NCBI RefSeq assembly: GCF_029892105.1
Contig: NZ_JARZAJ010000042.1
Location: forward strand, 1-54,979
Direction: 5' to 3'
Length of the DNA: 54,979 bases
Origin: Kitasatospora sp. GP82
GTDB lineage: Bacteria > Actinomycetota > Actinomycetes > Streptomycetales > Streptomycetaceae
Each line of letters opens with the position of its first letter. The first letter of the stretch is position 1. Under the pieces are notes generated by a model. It was not told where the DNA came from. It did not search any database and worked only from the letters and a program-made list of their open reading frames with translations. Shown here in pieces: positions 16,704 to 25,010 of this stretch. The position numbers were made by a program, and so were the translations under genes.

Positions 16704-17564
16704 ATGAGCCGCACGAGACTGGCGTTCATCGGACTCGGCAACATGGGCGGCGGCATGGCGCACCGCCTGCTCCGGTCCGGGTACGAGCTGACCGTCCACA
16801 ACCGGACCGCGAGCAGGGCCGAGCCGCTGGTCGCCGCGGGTGCCGTCGCCGCGGACTCGCCGGCGGAGGCCGTCGCGGGCATCCGCACGGTGCTGCTCAG
16901 CCTGAGCGACGAGGCCGCCGTCGAGCAGGTGCTGTTCGGCGAGGTGGTACCGGTGCTGGAGGCCGGCAGCACGGTGATCGACACCTCCACCGTCTCCCCG
17001 GACTACGCCAGGCAGGCCGCTGCCCGGCTGGCCGCGGCGGGGCTGCGGCGGGTCGAGGCCTGCGTCGTGGGCAATCCGTTCCAGGCCCGCGAGGGGCAGC
17101 TGCGGGTCTTCGCCTCCGGCGACGAGCAGGACATCGAGGCCGTACGACCTGTCCTGGAGGCCCTCGGATCCGAGCTGGTCCTGCTCGGAGCGCCTGGGGC
17201 AGCGGCCACCGCCAAGCTGATTCTCAACCTGCTGCTGGGCGCCCAGGTCGCCTCGCTCGCCGAGGCCGTGACCTACGGGGAGCGGGCCGGGCTGGACCGG
17301 GACCAACTGCTCGCGTCCATCGCCGGGAGCGGGTTCAGCTCCCAGGTGATGCGGTTCCGTGCCGAGCTGATGCGGAAGGGCAGTTACCAGCCGGCCTTCT
17401 TCCGCGCCACACTGATGGAGAAGGATCTGCGGCTCGCCGTCACCGACGCCGCCGCGGCGGGCGTCGCAATGCCCGTACTGGACACCGTACGGGCCCGCTT
17501 CGCCGCCGTGGTCGGGGCCGGGGACGGCGACAAGGACGCCTCCGTGCTGATCGAGCACACCTGA
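16704..17564 (+). CDS. NAD(P)-dependent beta-hydroxyacid dehydrogenase family oxidoreductase
   Basis: 286 residues. It has the N-terminal Rossmann motif FIGLGNMGGGMAHRLLRSG near residue 8 and the interdomain catalytic-type Lys171 in ATAKLILNLLLG, matching 3-hydroxyisobutyrate dehydrogenase relatives. The usual substrate motif (APVSGG...) is replaced by ACVVGNPFQAREGQL near residue 120, so the substrate is probably not a small hydroxyacid. The ATG has GAAGGAAGG upstream. The gene stands alone between two hairpins. Could act as an imine or ketone reductase in tailoring. Confidence 0.8.
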   Translation: MSRTRLAFIGLGNMGGGMAHRLLRSGYELTVHNRTASRAEPLVAAGAVAADSPAEAVAGIRTVLLSLSDEAAVEQVLFGEVVPVLEAGSTVIDTSTVSPDYARQAAARLAAAGLRRVEACVVGNPFQAREGQLRVFASGDEQDIEAVRPVLEALGSELVLLGAPGAAATAKLILNLLLGAQVASLAEAVTYGERAGLDRDQLLASIAGSGFSSQVMRFRAELMRKGSYQPAFFRATLMEKDLRLAVTDAAAAGVAMPVLDTVRARFAAVVGAGDGDKDASVLIEHT

Positions 17565-17570
17565 TCCGGA

Positions 17571-17602
17571 CGTCAGGGCCCGCCCCCGGGCGGGCCCTGA
17601 CG
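17571..17602 (+). terminator. Terminator hairpin after the dehydrogenase gene
   Basis: CGTCAGGGCCCGCCC pairs with GGGCGGGCCCTGACG (arms of about 14-15 bp, very short loop), directly after the stop at 17564. Confidence 0.8.
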
Positions 17603-17629
17603 CATGTTCTACGACTCTCGGCAAGTGGC

Positions 17630-17715
17630 CAGCCATGCAGGTTCTCTATCAAGCAGAGCCCCGCGCCCCCAATTGGCTGGCCCTTGCCCCTTGCCCCTGG
17701 GGGGTGTTGCCGTCT
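17630..17715. repeat. Intergenic palindromic element, partial copy
   Basis: ATCAAGCAGAGCCCCGCGCC (17648-17667) continues CC and equals part of the right arm of the hairpin at 23057-23088. It is followed by GGCCCTTGCCCCTTGCCCC, as in the ends of the 2625-2816 element. No gene lies in 17565-17726. Confidence 0.6.
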
Positions 17716-17726
17716 GTGGCGAGCAG

Positions 17727-19358
17727 TCAGCGGGCGAGGAGGCGGGCCAGGGCCTGTCGAAGTGCGTCCGTGTCGTCGGGTGCCCCGGCGGAGCGCCAGG
17801 CGACGACACCGTCGGGGCGAACCAGGACTGCGCCGGCGTCGGTCACTCCGTAGGTCTTCGCCCAGGTGCCGGTCGGGTCGTCGAACTCGCCCTCGCCGCC
17901 GATGCCGTGGACGTCCAGCGGGACTCCCAACTGCGATGAGGCGGCCGCTGCCGCCGCAGGCCAGTGTCCCGGGACCGACCCGGTGAGCAGTACCGGTGCG
18001 CCGTGGAAGAGGTCCAGGGTGGAGCACTCGCCTCCGTCCCGCAGGAGTTGGACGTGCGGGGCCCGAGTCCCGGGCAGACCGCGCGGATCCGTCGCCCAGA
18101 CCTCCGGCTCGGCCGCCGTCGCGGGCTCGGACTCGTCGGCGAGAACGTCGGACCGGTAGCGCCAGCCGAACCACAGTGTGGTGTCCTCGACGACACCGGG
18201 CGGCATCCCGCGCCGTCCGTTGCGGTCGCCGCTACGGGGACGGTCCTGCTGGCGCAGCACGGCCTGCCGGACGGTGGCCTCGCAGATCGGCCTGCGTTCG
18301 GCGTCGTAGCTGTCGAGCAGGTCGGGCGAGGCGTGCCCGGTGAGGACGGCGGCCAGTTTCCAGGCCAGGTTGTGGGCGTCCTGGACGCCGGTGTTGGAGC
18401 CGAAGGCGCCGCTCGGCGGCATCACGTGGGCGGCGTCACCGGCCAGGAACACCCGCCCGGAGCGGAAGCCGGCCGCCACCTTGGCCGCTGCCTCCCACGG
18501 GGCGATGCCCAGGATCTCCACGGGCAGCTGCGGGACACCGGCCGCCGCCCGGACCAGCTCGGCGCAGCGCTCGGGCGGGTAGGCGGCCGAGACGTCCTCG
18601 GTGGCGGTCGGGTCCAGGATCACGTCCAGTCGCCACTCCTGGGCGTTGTCCAGCGGGATCAGCGCCCCGCGCACCTGGGAGTTGAACGTGTAGCACATGA
18701 TGAACCGCCGGTCGCCGAGCTCCGCCGTGAGATCGGCTCGGAAGTGGATGGCCAGGAAGCGGCCGAGCTGTCCGGTGCCGCCGAACGGAATGTCCAGCTG
18801 ACGGCGGACCGTACTGCGGGCCCCGTCGGCCGCGACCAGATAGCGGGCCCGCAGCCGTTCGGTGCAGCCGTCGCGATCCCGCACGGCCGCCGTGACGCCG
18901 AAGGTGTCCTGCTCGCAGGAGACGAGTTCACTGCCGAAGCGGAAGACGGCCCCGGCCCGTTCGGCGGCGCCGCGCAGCACACCCTCCAGCTCGTTCTGGT
19001 GGCACAGGCACCAGGTGGTGGGCGACAGCCCGCTCAGGTCGGAGGAGACCTCGCGGTAGTACTCCTCCTGGAAGGCGCCCAGCTCGGGGCCGGCGAGTGA
19101 AGTGGCCAGCCGCAGCCCGCTGTTGCGGGCCAGTGCCCGCGCCGACGGCAGGGCGCGCAGCTCGTCCTCCAGGCCGGCGGCGCGCAGCAGTTCCATGGAG
19201 CGCGGGTTGACGCCCCGGGTGCGTGGGTGGGACGAGAGGCTGGTGCGCTGTTCCAGCACCAGGCAGGGCACCCCCTGCCGGGCCAGGAACAGCGCGGTCG
19301 ACAGTCCGACCAGGCTGCCTCCGACGATCAGTACCGGAACCTGCGGCTGTTCGGTCAT
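17727..19358 (-). CDS. Class A FAD-dependent aromatic monooxygenase 1
   Basis: 543 residues from the ATG at 19358 (GAGGAGA upstream). FAD-binding motif VLIVGGSLVGLSTALFLARQG, DG motif YLVAADGARSTVRRQL, GD motif VFLAGDAAHVMPPSG, and a C-terminal thioredoxin-like domain ending AVLVRPDGVVAWRS. This is the MhpA/PgaE-type (about 540 residues) layout of polyketide hydroxylases that use NAD(P)H and oxygen. Divergent from the ABM gene at 19517. A candidate SARP box faces it. Confidence 0.93.
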   Translation of the reverse strand: MTEQPQVPVLIVGGSLVGLSTALFLARQGVPCLVLEQRTSLSSHPRTRGVNPRSMELLRAAGLEDELRALPSARALARNSGLRLATSLAGPELGAFQEEYYREVSSDLSGLSPTTWCLCHQNELEGVLRGAAERAGAVFRFGSELVSCEQDTFGVTAAVRDRDGCTERLRARYLVAADGARSTVRRQLDIPFGGTGQLGRFLAIHFRADLTAELGDRRFIMCYTFNSQVRGALIPLDNAQEWRLDVILDPTATEDVSAAYPPERCAELVRAAAGVPQLPVEILGIAPWEAAAKVAAGFRSGRVFLAGDAAHVMPPSGAFGSNTGVQDAHNLAWKLAAVLTGHASPDLLDSYDAERRPICEATVRQAVLRQQDRPRSGDRNGRRGMPPGVVEDTTLWFGWRYRSDVLADESEPATAAEPEVWATDPRGLPGTRAPHVQLLRDGGECSTLDLFHGAPVLLTGSVPGHWPAAAAAASSQLGVPLDVHGIGGEGEFDDPTGTWAKTYGVTDAGAVLVRPDGVVAWRSAGAPDDTDALRQALARLLAR

Positions 19359-19431
19359 CCCGTTCTCCTCTGCGGCCGTTGCGGAGGCCCGAGGATCGCC
19401 GCCGAGGATCGGGTATCGCTCAAGTCGGGCC

Positions 19432-19449
19432 CCATTGACCGGGATTCGA
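19432..19449 (-). promoter_or_regulatory. Candidate SARP box upstream of FAD monooxygenase 1
   Basis: Minus-strand TCGAATC (19449-19443) and TCAATGG (19438-19432) have an 11-bp period, about 75 bp before the ATG at 19358. Confidence 0.45.
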
Positions 19450-19516
19450 GGGCGACGGGCCACGCTGGCGGGGCCGGGCCGCCCGGTCCGGCGGTTGACG
19501 AGAGAGGCGGGCGGGG

Positions 19517-19855
19517 ATGGCGACGTACGACGGGCCGGTCCGGGTGGTGCTGCGGATGGAGATCGCCCCGGGCCGGGAGGCGGAGTTCGAGGCCGTCTGG
19601 GTGGAGATCGGCAGGCTCATCGCGGCCCGTCCGGCCAACCGGGGCCAGGTGCTGGTCCGGTCCACCGAGGAGTACGGGGGCCGGGTCTACTACGTGTTCA
19701 CGGACTGGGCCGACGAGGCGGCCTTCCGGGAGTTCGAGCTCAGCGCCGAGCACGTGGAGCACCGCCGCAGGCTCCAACCGCTGCGGATCGGCGGGGAGAT
19801 GACGGTGACCCGGATCGTTCACGACCTGCGCTCACCGGTGCCCGCGGCGGACTGA
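19517..19855 (+). CDS. Antibiotic biosynthesis monooxygenase (ABM domain), copy 3
   Basis: 112 residues: VRVVLRMEIAPGREAEFEAVW, RVYYVFTDWADEAAFREFE and HVEHRRRLQPLRIGGEM, an ABM domain closest to copy 1 at 15921. It is transcribed alone, divergent from FAD monooxygenase 1. Possibly an anthrone or naphthol oxidase. A short GC hairpin follows. Confidence 0.82.
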   Translation: MATYDGPVRVVLRMEIAPGREAEFEAVWVEIGRLIAARPANRGQVLVRSTEEYGGRVYYVFTDWADEAAFREFELSAEHVEHRRRLQPLRIGGEMTVTRIVHDLRSPVPAAD

Positions 19856-19860
19856 TGCCC

Positions 19861-19892
19861 GCAGGGTCCCCGCCCCGCGGCGGGGACCCTGC
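19861..19892. terminator. Bidirectional terminator hairpin
   Basis: 14-bp arms (19861-19874 and 19879-19892) with a CCGC loop, between convergent genes ending at 19855 (+) and 19906 (-). Confidence 0.8.
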
Positions 19893-19905
19893 CGGGTGCC
19901 GGGAC

Positions 19906-20643
19906 TCAGACCCCGCCGTCCACGTTGAGGGTCACGCCGCTGATGTACGCGGAGGTGTCCCCGGCCAGGAAGAGCACCGCGCCGGCCACGTCCTCGGGCC
20001 GGCAGATCCGCCCCAGCGCGGTCATCCCGACGATGCGCTCGACCGCCTCGGGCGGCAGCCCGGCGCCGGGCTCGGTCTCGGTGAGACCGGGGGCCACGGT
20101 GTTGACCCGGATGGCGCGCGGTCCCAGCTCCTTGCAGAGCGCCCGGGTGAGGCCGATCAGGGCGGCCTTCGACGCGGTGTAGTGCACCCCGCGGACGCGG
20201 CCGCGGAGCGCGACGGACGAGCCCACATTGACCACCGAGGCACCGTCGGCGAGCAGGGGCAGCACCGCCTGGGTGGTCAGGTACGCCGAGGTGACGTTGT
20301 GGTCGATCACCCGGTGCCACTCGGCCTCCGCCAGCTCGCCGAACCAGACCTGGCCGTCCACCCCCACGTTGTTGACCAGCGCGTCGAGACCGCCCAGCGC
20401 CTCCCGGACCCGTGCGGCCAGTTCGGCCACCCCGGCCCCGGTGGTGACGTCGGCCTGGACGAGGAGATGTCCCTCGCCGGTCTCCTTGAGCTCCTGGGCG
20501 AGGGTGTCGGCGTCCGCCCCGGCGCTCCGGGAGCACACCGCCACCCGGGCCCCCGCCCGGGCGAACGCGAGCGCCGTCGCCCGTCCGATGCCCCGGGTGC
20601 CGCCGGTGACGAGCACGCGCTTGCCGAGCAGTCCCTGATCCAT
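19906..20643 (-). CDS. SDR family oxidoreductase (FabG-like)
   Basis: 245 residues: TGGTRGIGRA near residue 14, NNVG near 90, Ser in NVGSSVALRG, YTASK active site near residue 155, and a C-terminal ISGVTLNVDGGV. Very like the core ketoreductase at 15169 in the first 40 residues. The ATG has AAGGAG upstream. Probably a second, post-PKS ketoreductase. A three-unit SARP box faces it. Confidence 0.9.
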   Translation of the reverse strand: MDQGLLGKRVLVTGGTRGIGRATALAFARAGARVAVCSRSAGADADTLAQELKETGEGHLLVQADVTTGAGVAELAARVREALGGLDALVNNVGVDGQVWFGELAEAEWHRVIDHNVTSAYLTTQAVLPLLADGASVVNVGSSVALRGRVRGVHYTASKAALIGLTRALCKELGPRAIRVNTVAPGLTETEPGAGLPPEAVERIVGMTALGRICRPEDVAGAVLFLAGDTSAYISGVTLNVDGGV

Positions 20644-20692
20644 GTGGCTTCTCCTTCTGCTGCGGGACGTCCGCCGCCACCGTCCCGCGACC

Positions 20693-20721
20693 GTCTCGGG
20701 AACGCCTGGACGGCAGCTCGA
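20693..20721 (-). promoter_or_regulatory. Candidate SARP box upstream of SDR at 19906
   Basis: Minus strand: TCGAGCT (20721-20715), TCCAGGC (20710-20704) and CCGAGAC (20699-20693), three heptamers with an exact 11-bp period, 50-78 bp before the ATG at 20643. Confidence 0.6.
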
Positions 20722-20833
20722 CCGTGCGCCGGGACCGGGCTGTTCGAGCCGGCCGCGATCGGTCCGATAGGCGGATGAGAGACCTTCGGGCCGTCAGGCG
20801 AACTGTCAGCTTTCAAGGAGGGTGGGGCGATCC

Positions 20834-21991
20834 ATGCGGGTACTGTTCACGACCTGGGCGTGGCCTTCGCACCTGTACGCGTTGGTGCCGCTGGCCTGGG
20901 CCTGCCGTGCCGCCGGGCACGAGGTGCTGATCGCCGGCCAGCCCGAGCTCCACGACGACATCGTCAGGACCGGCCTGCCGGCGGCCAGGGTCGGGCACGA
21001 CGTGGATGCGGCCGGGCTGGTCCGCGGCTATCTGCTGCCGTCCGCCGCCGTCCCCGCGCCGGTCGCCCCGGCCGGCCCCGAGGGCCGGGGCCCGCGCGCC
21101 ATGCGCATGTTCCACGCGCACGCGGACTCCATGGTGGACGACCTCACCGCGCTGGCCCGCGACTGGCGGGCCGACCTGGTGGTGTACGAGCCCACCGCAC
21201 TGGCCGGGCCGATCGCCGCCGCGGCGGCCGGGGTTCCGGCGGCACGGCTGCTCTACGGCACCGACCTGCTGCTGCGGGCCAGGGGCCTGCTGCCCGAGGT
21301 GCTCGCCCCGCTCGCGGAGCGCAACGGCGTGGGCGCGTTCGACCCCTTCGGGGCCGTCACCGTGGACCCGTGCCCGGACGAGTTCCAGGTGCCGGTCGAC
21401 TACCGGCGGCTGCCGATGCGGTACGTCCCGTTCAACGGGTCCGGTGCGGGGCCGTCCCTTCCTGCGCCCGCACCCGGCAGGCGCCGGGTGGTGGTGACCT
21501 GGGGCCACACCATGGCCAAGCTGTCCCCGGCTCACTTCCTCGCCCCGCAGGCCGCGCTGGCCGCGCACGGCGCGGACACCGACGTGGTGCTGGCCGTCTC
21601 CTCCGAACAGCTCCCGCTGCTCGGAGACCTCCCCGAGGACATCACGGTCACCGTGGACGCCCCACTGCATCTGCTGCTCACCGACGCGGACCTGGTGGTC
21701 TCGCACGGCGGCGCGGGCACCGTCCTCACCACCCTCCAGGCGGGACTTCCACTGCTGCTGGTACCTCAACTCCCCGACCATGCGGGCCACTCGGCGCGCG
21801 TGCTGGCCGTCGGCGCCGGCGAGGTGCTCAGCCGCGACGAGGCGGAGCCGGAGCGGATGCGCGCCGAGGTGCGGCGGCTGCTGGACTCCGAGCACGAGCG
21901 CAAGGCGGCCCGCCGCCTGCGCGAGCGCAACCTTCAGCGGCCCGCCCCCGCCGACCTGGTCGCCGACCTCGAAGAACTCGCCGACCACTGA
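20834..21991 (+). CDS. Glycosyltransferase, GT-B / UGT-like
   Basis: 385 residues from the ATG at 20834 (AAGGAGG at 20815-20822). N-terminal MRVLFTTWAWPSHLYALVPL is the acceptor-binding start of macrolide- and aromatic-type glycosyltransferases. The donor-binding region has DADLVVSHGGAGTVLTTLQAG and LLLVPQLPDHAGHSARV, the HGGaGT and PQ..D motifs of GT1 enzymes using nucleotide sugars. This implies a glycosylated product or intermediate. No sugar biosynthesis gene is seen in the window. Confidence 0.9.
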   Translation: MRVLFTTWAWPSHLYALVPLAWACRAAGHEVLIAGQPELHDDIVRTGLPAARVGHDVDAAGLVRGYLLPSAAVPAPVAPAGPEGRGPRAMRMFHAHADSMVDDLTALARDWRADLVVYEPTALAGPIAAAAAGVPAARLLYGTDLLLRARGLLPEVLAPLAERNGVGAFDPFGAVTVDPCPDEFQVPVDYRRLPMRYVPFNGSGAGPSLPAPAPGRRRVVVTWGHTMAKLSPAHFLAPQAALAAHGADTDVVLAVSSEQLPLLGDLPEDITVTVDAPLHLLLTDADLVVSHGGAGTVLTTLQAGLPLLLVPQLPDHAGHSARVLAVGAGEVLSRDEAEPERMRAEVRRLLDSEHERKAARRLRERNLQRPAPADLVADLEELADH

Positions 21992-22017
21992 CCGCCTGGC
22001 CGCACCGGGTGGGTTTT

Positions 22018-22086
22018 TCAGGGGCGGCGGGTGAGCGAGTTCTTCCAGAGCCCCGCGCCCCTAAGAGAACAGGGCTCCGCGCCCCA
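22018..22086. repeat. Intergenic palindromic element, partial copy
   Basis: CAGGGGCGGCGGG, then GAGCCCCGCGCCCCT, then CAGGGCTCCGCGCCCC: rearranged arms of the family between the glycosyltransferase and the LLM gene. A GTG at 22031 lies within it and is not a believable start. Confidence 0.55.
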
Positions 22087-22114
22087 GTACGCGACGAAGG
22101 AGAAGGAGAGAGCC

Positions 22115-22972
22115 TTGGAGATCGGAATAGGTCTGCCCACCACTGTCCCGGACAACGTCGGCCCGGAGGTGCCGCGGTGGGCACGCCGGGCGGAGGAGTG
22201 CGGCTTCACCAGCCTCGGCGTGCTGGACCGGCTGGTGTACGACAACTTCGAACCGCTGGTGTCGCTCGCGGCGGCGGCTGCCGTCACCGAGCGGATCAGG
22301 CTGGTGACCACCATCCTGATCGCCGGATACCGGGGGGACACCGCACTGCTCGCCAAACAGGCCGCCACCATCGACGCCATCTCCGGCGGCCGGCTGGTGC
22401 TCGGTGTCGCGGCCGGCGGACGCGAGGACGACTTCGCGGCGACCGGCACCGGCTACCGCGACCGGGGAGCGCGGCTCGACGCGCTCCTCGCCGAACTGCG
22501 GGAGATCTGGGCCGGTCGTGGCCGGGTGCCCGGCATCGGGCCCGCGCCGCTGCGCCCCGACGGTGTGCCGCTGCTGGTCGGTGGGCACTCCCCGAGGGCG
22601 ATGCGGCGTTCGGCGCGGTTCGGCACGGGCTGGATCGCGGGCGGGAACTCGGTCACGGCGTACGCGGAACTGGTCCACCAGACCCGGCAGACCTGGATCG
22701 ACGAGGGCCGGACCGACCGGCCGAGGATGGTGGCGATCCTCTACGCCCACCTGGGCCAGGACGCAGCCCGGGTGGCCGGCGGCTACCTCCGCGAGTACTA
22801 CTCGTTCGTCGGCCCCAAGGCCGAGCGGACGGCCTCCGGTGTACTGGTCGAGCCCCAGCAGATCCGCGACGCCGTCCAGGCGTACGGCGAGGCAGGCTGC
22901 GACGAGCTGATCCTGCTGCCCTGCACGGCCGACCTCAAGCAGGTGGGCCTGCTGGCGGACGCCGCGCTCTGA
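22115..22972 (+). CDS. LLM class (F420- or flavin-dependent) oxidoreductase 1
   Basis: 285 residues from the TTG at 22115, just after AAGGAGAAGGAGAG; this matches the start and exact length of the paralogue at 33193. Family motifs: EIGIGLPTTVPD, FTSLGVLDRLVYDNFEPL, RIRLVTTILIAGYR, GRLVLGVAAGGREDDF and LLVGGHSPRAMRR. Luciferase-like alpha/beta barrel enzymes in polyketide clusters reduce or monooxygenate quinones. Whether it uses F420 or FMN is not visible. The longer frame from 22031 would be encoded by repeat DNA. Confidence 0.85.
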   Translation: MEIGIGLPTTVPDNVGPEVPRWARRAEECGFTSLGVLDRLVYDNFEPLVSLAAAAAVTERIRLVTTILIAGYRGDTALLAKQAATIDAISGGRLVLGVAAGGREDDFAATGTGYRDRGARLDALLAELREIWAGRGRVPGIGPAPLRPDGVPLLVGGHSPRAMRRSARFGTGWIAGGNSVTAYAELVHQTRQTWIDEGRTDRPRMVAILYAHLGQDAARVAGGYLREYYSFVGPKAERTASGVLVEPQQIRDAVQAYGEAGCDELILLPCTADLKQVGLLADAAL

Positions 22973-23018
22973 GCTCCGCACCACGCCCGGAACCTTGGGG
23001 CTGCGCGTGAGCTTTTCA

Positions 23019-23088
23019 AGGGGCGCGGGGCTCTGCTTGATCAACTGCGTACACGAACGCAGTTGATCAAGCAGAGCCCCGCGCCCCT
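23019..23088. terminator. Perfect 32-bp hairpin between convergent genes
   Basis: Arms 23019-23050 and 23057-23088 are exact reverse complements with a 6-nt ACACGA loop. It contains the GGGGCGCGGGGCTCTGC block of the intergenic repeat family. It separates the LLM gene (ends 22972, +) and FAD monooxygenase 2 (ends 23166, -) and can terminate both. Confidence 0.85.
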
Positions 23089-23165
23089 GAAAGTTCTCCC
23101 AGGTACGCCGGAGGGCGGCCTGCTCCAGGTTCGGAGCAGGCCGCCCTCCGGGCGTTCAGGGGGGG

Positions 23166-24791
23166 TCAACCGGCGATGGGGGTGGCCGAGGTCAGGCCGG
23201 CTGCCCGGCTGAGGGCCTCGGTGAGCACGTCCGTGTCGGACGCCGCAGGGCCGGTGGCGCGCCAGCAGACGAAGGCGTCCGGGCGGACCAGGACCGCGCC
23301 GCCCGCGCCGACTCCGTACGCCTCGGCCCAGTCGCGGTCCTTGGGCCGCAGCTCGCTCTCGGGGCCGACCCGGTGCACCCGCAGCGGCACGCCGAGCCGG
23401 CCGGCGGCCTGCACGGCGGCCTCGGCCCAGGCGGACCCGGCCTCGTCGGTGAGGAGCACGTAGGAGTCCCAGAACAGGTCGATCGTGGAGATGATCCCGC
23501 CCTCGCGCTCCAGCCAGACGTGCGGGGCCCGGGTGCCGGGCTCGCCGGTGAGCCGGAGCTCGGGGGAGAGCACCGGTCCGGTGTTCTCGCTGGTGATCGA
23601 GGAGGAGGCGTAGCGGTACCCGAGGGTGATGATGATGTCGTCCACCATCTCGGCCCGGTCCTCCTCGGTGGCGTAGCCGTGCCTGATCCGGTTGCGGACC
23701 ATCGCCTGTGCCGCCATCGCGGAGCCGACCGCGCGACGCTCGGCGTCGTAGGTGTCGAGCAGGGCGTCGCCCGCCCAGCCCTTGAGTACGGCCGCCAGCT
23801 TCCAGGCGAGGTTGTGGGCGTCGTGGATGCCGGTGTTGGCGCCGAAGCCGCCGGCCGGCGGGTGCAGGTGGGCGGCGTCGCCGGCCAGGAAGACCCGCTG
23901 GGTGCGGAACCGCTCGGCGACCAGCTGGGCGCCCTGCCACGGGACCTTGTCGACGATCTCCACCGCGAGGTCGGCCTTGCCGGCCGCCGTCCGGACGATC
24001 TCCACACAGCGTTCGTCGGTGAAGTCCTCGGGCTTCTCGCCGAGTTCGGGGTGGTAGATCGGAGCGGCCAGGTAGGGGTCGCAGCCGTGCAGCCGGGAGA
24101 GGCCCATCAGGGTGCCGTTGACGTCGGCGTAGCAGAGGATGAACTTGCGGCCCTTGAGCACGGTCTCCAGCTCGGGCGCCTTGAAGTAGATGCTGAGCGC
24201 GTTGAAGACGGTGCCGCGGCCGACCCGCTCCACTCCGAGGTGCCTGCGCACGCTGCTGTTCGCGCCGTCGGCCCCCACCAGGTAGTCGGCGCGGATGGTG
24301 AACCGCTTTCCGGTGGCGTTCTCCTCGGCGACGGCGGTGATGCCCTCGTCGTCCTGGGCGAACTCGACCAGCCGGGTGCCGAACCGGACGTCCGAGCCGA
24401 ACTCCCTGGCCTTCTCGACCAGGACCTTCTCGTAGCGGTCCTGCCCGCAGCCCATCACCCGCTCGGGGCTGACCGTCGGACCGTCCAGCGAGGGCGACTC
24501 CAGGACCACGGCGTCGTCGATCTCGGCGAAGGTCCTGGTCTGGATGATCCCGCCCTCGAAGTAGGGGTGGGAGTCGCCCATCTCCAGAGCCCGGATGTCG
24601 GCATGGATGCCGGCGGCCCGGAACAGCTCCAGGGTCCGTGCCTGGAGGCCCGGGGCGCGCGGCAGTAGCGACGTCCCGTCGCGCTTTTCGAGCACCATTG
24701 TGCGGATCCCGTGGCGCCCGCTGAAGAGGGCGGTGGAGAGGCCGACCGGCCCCGCTCCCACGATCAGCACAGGGATGTTCACGTCATACAT
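23166..24791 (-). CDS. Class A FAD-dependent aromatic monooxygenase 2
   Basis: 541 residues. VLIVGAGPVGLSTALFSGRHG (FAD), YLVGADGANSSVRRHL (DG), VFLAGDAAHLHPPAGGFG (GD), IHDAHNLAWKLAAVLKG, and a C-terminal thioredoxin-like domain with AVLVRPDAFVCWR. Same 540-residue class as the proteins at 17727 and 37102. The ATG has GAGGGGA upstream. Could hydroxylate or cleave a ring (Baeyer-Villiger reactions occur in this family). Divergent from the methyltransferase at 25011. Confidence 0.93.
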   Translation of the reverse strand: MYDVNIPVLIVGAGPVGLSTALFSGRHGIRTMVLEKRDGTSLLPRAPGLQARTLELFRAAGIHADIRALEMGDSHPYFEGGIIQTRTFAEIDDAVVLESPSLDGPTVSPERVMGCGQDRYEKVLVEKAREFGSDVRFGTRLVEFAQDDEGITAVAEENATGKRFTIRADYLVGADGANSSVRRHLGVERVGRGTVFNALSIYFKAPELETVLKGRKFILCYADVNGTLMGLSRLHGCDPYLAAPIYHPELGEKPEDFTDERCVEIVRTAAGKADLAVEIVDKVPWQGAQLVAERFRTQRVFLAGDAAHLHPPAGGFGANTGIHDAHNLAWKLAAVLKGWAGDALLDTYDAERRAVGSAMAAQAMVRNRIRHGYATEEDRAEMVDDIIITLGYRYASSSITSENTGPVLSPELRLTGEPGTRAPHVWLEREGGIISTIDLFWDSYVLLTDEAGSAWAEAAVQAAGRLGVPLRVHRVGPESELRPKDRDWAEAYGVGAGGAVLVRPDAFVCWRATGPAASDTDVLTEALSRAAGLTSATPIAG

Positions 24792-24911
24792 GCGTGTCCC
24801 CTCATGAACTCACGAACAGTGACGGGTCGATCCGCGGCACTGCGTAAGAGGTACCGACGCGGCCTCAAGGATTCCTGGCTTCACGGTCGGGCCCGTTCGA
24901 CTTCCGTTGTC

Positions 24912-24940
24912 TCCAGGCAGGTTCGAGGGGCGCTCCACGT
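24912..24940 (+). promoter_or_regulatory. Candidate SARP box upstream of methyltransferase 1
   Basis: TCCAGGC (24912-24918), TCGAGGG (24923-24929) and TCCACGT (24934-24940): three direct heptamers with an 11-bp period, about 70 bp before the ATG at 25011. Confidence 0.6.
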
Positions 24941-25010
24941 CCGGCTGACAGCGTCACAGCCCGACAGGTTGGCCGCCTGGCAGGCAGGCGTCCAGGAAGG
25001 AGTCTCACCG

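Noticed and set aside
22031..22114. GTG at 22031 as start of LLM oxidoreductase 1
   Set aside because: It lies in the palindromic repeat; TTG 22115 has a strong ribosome site and gives the same 285-residue length as the paralogue at 33193.
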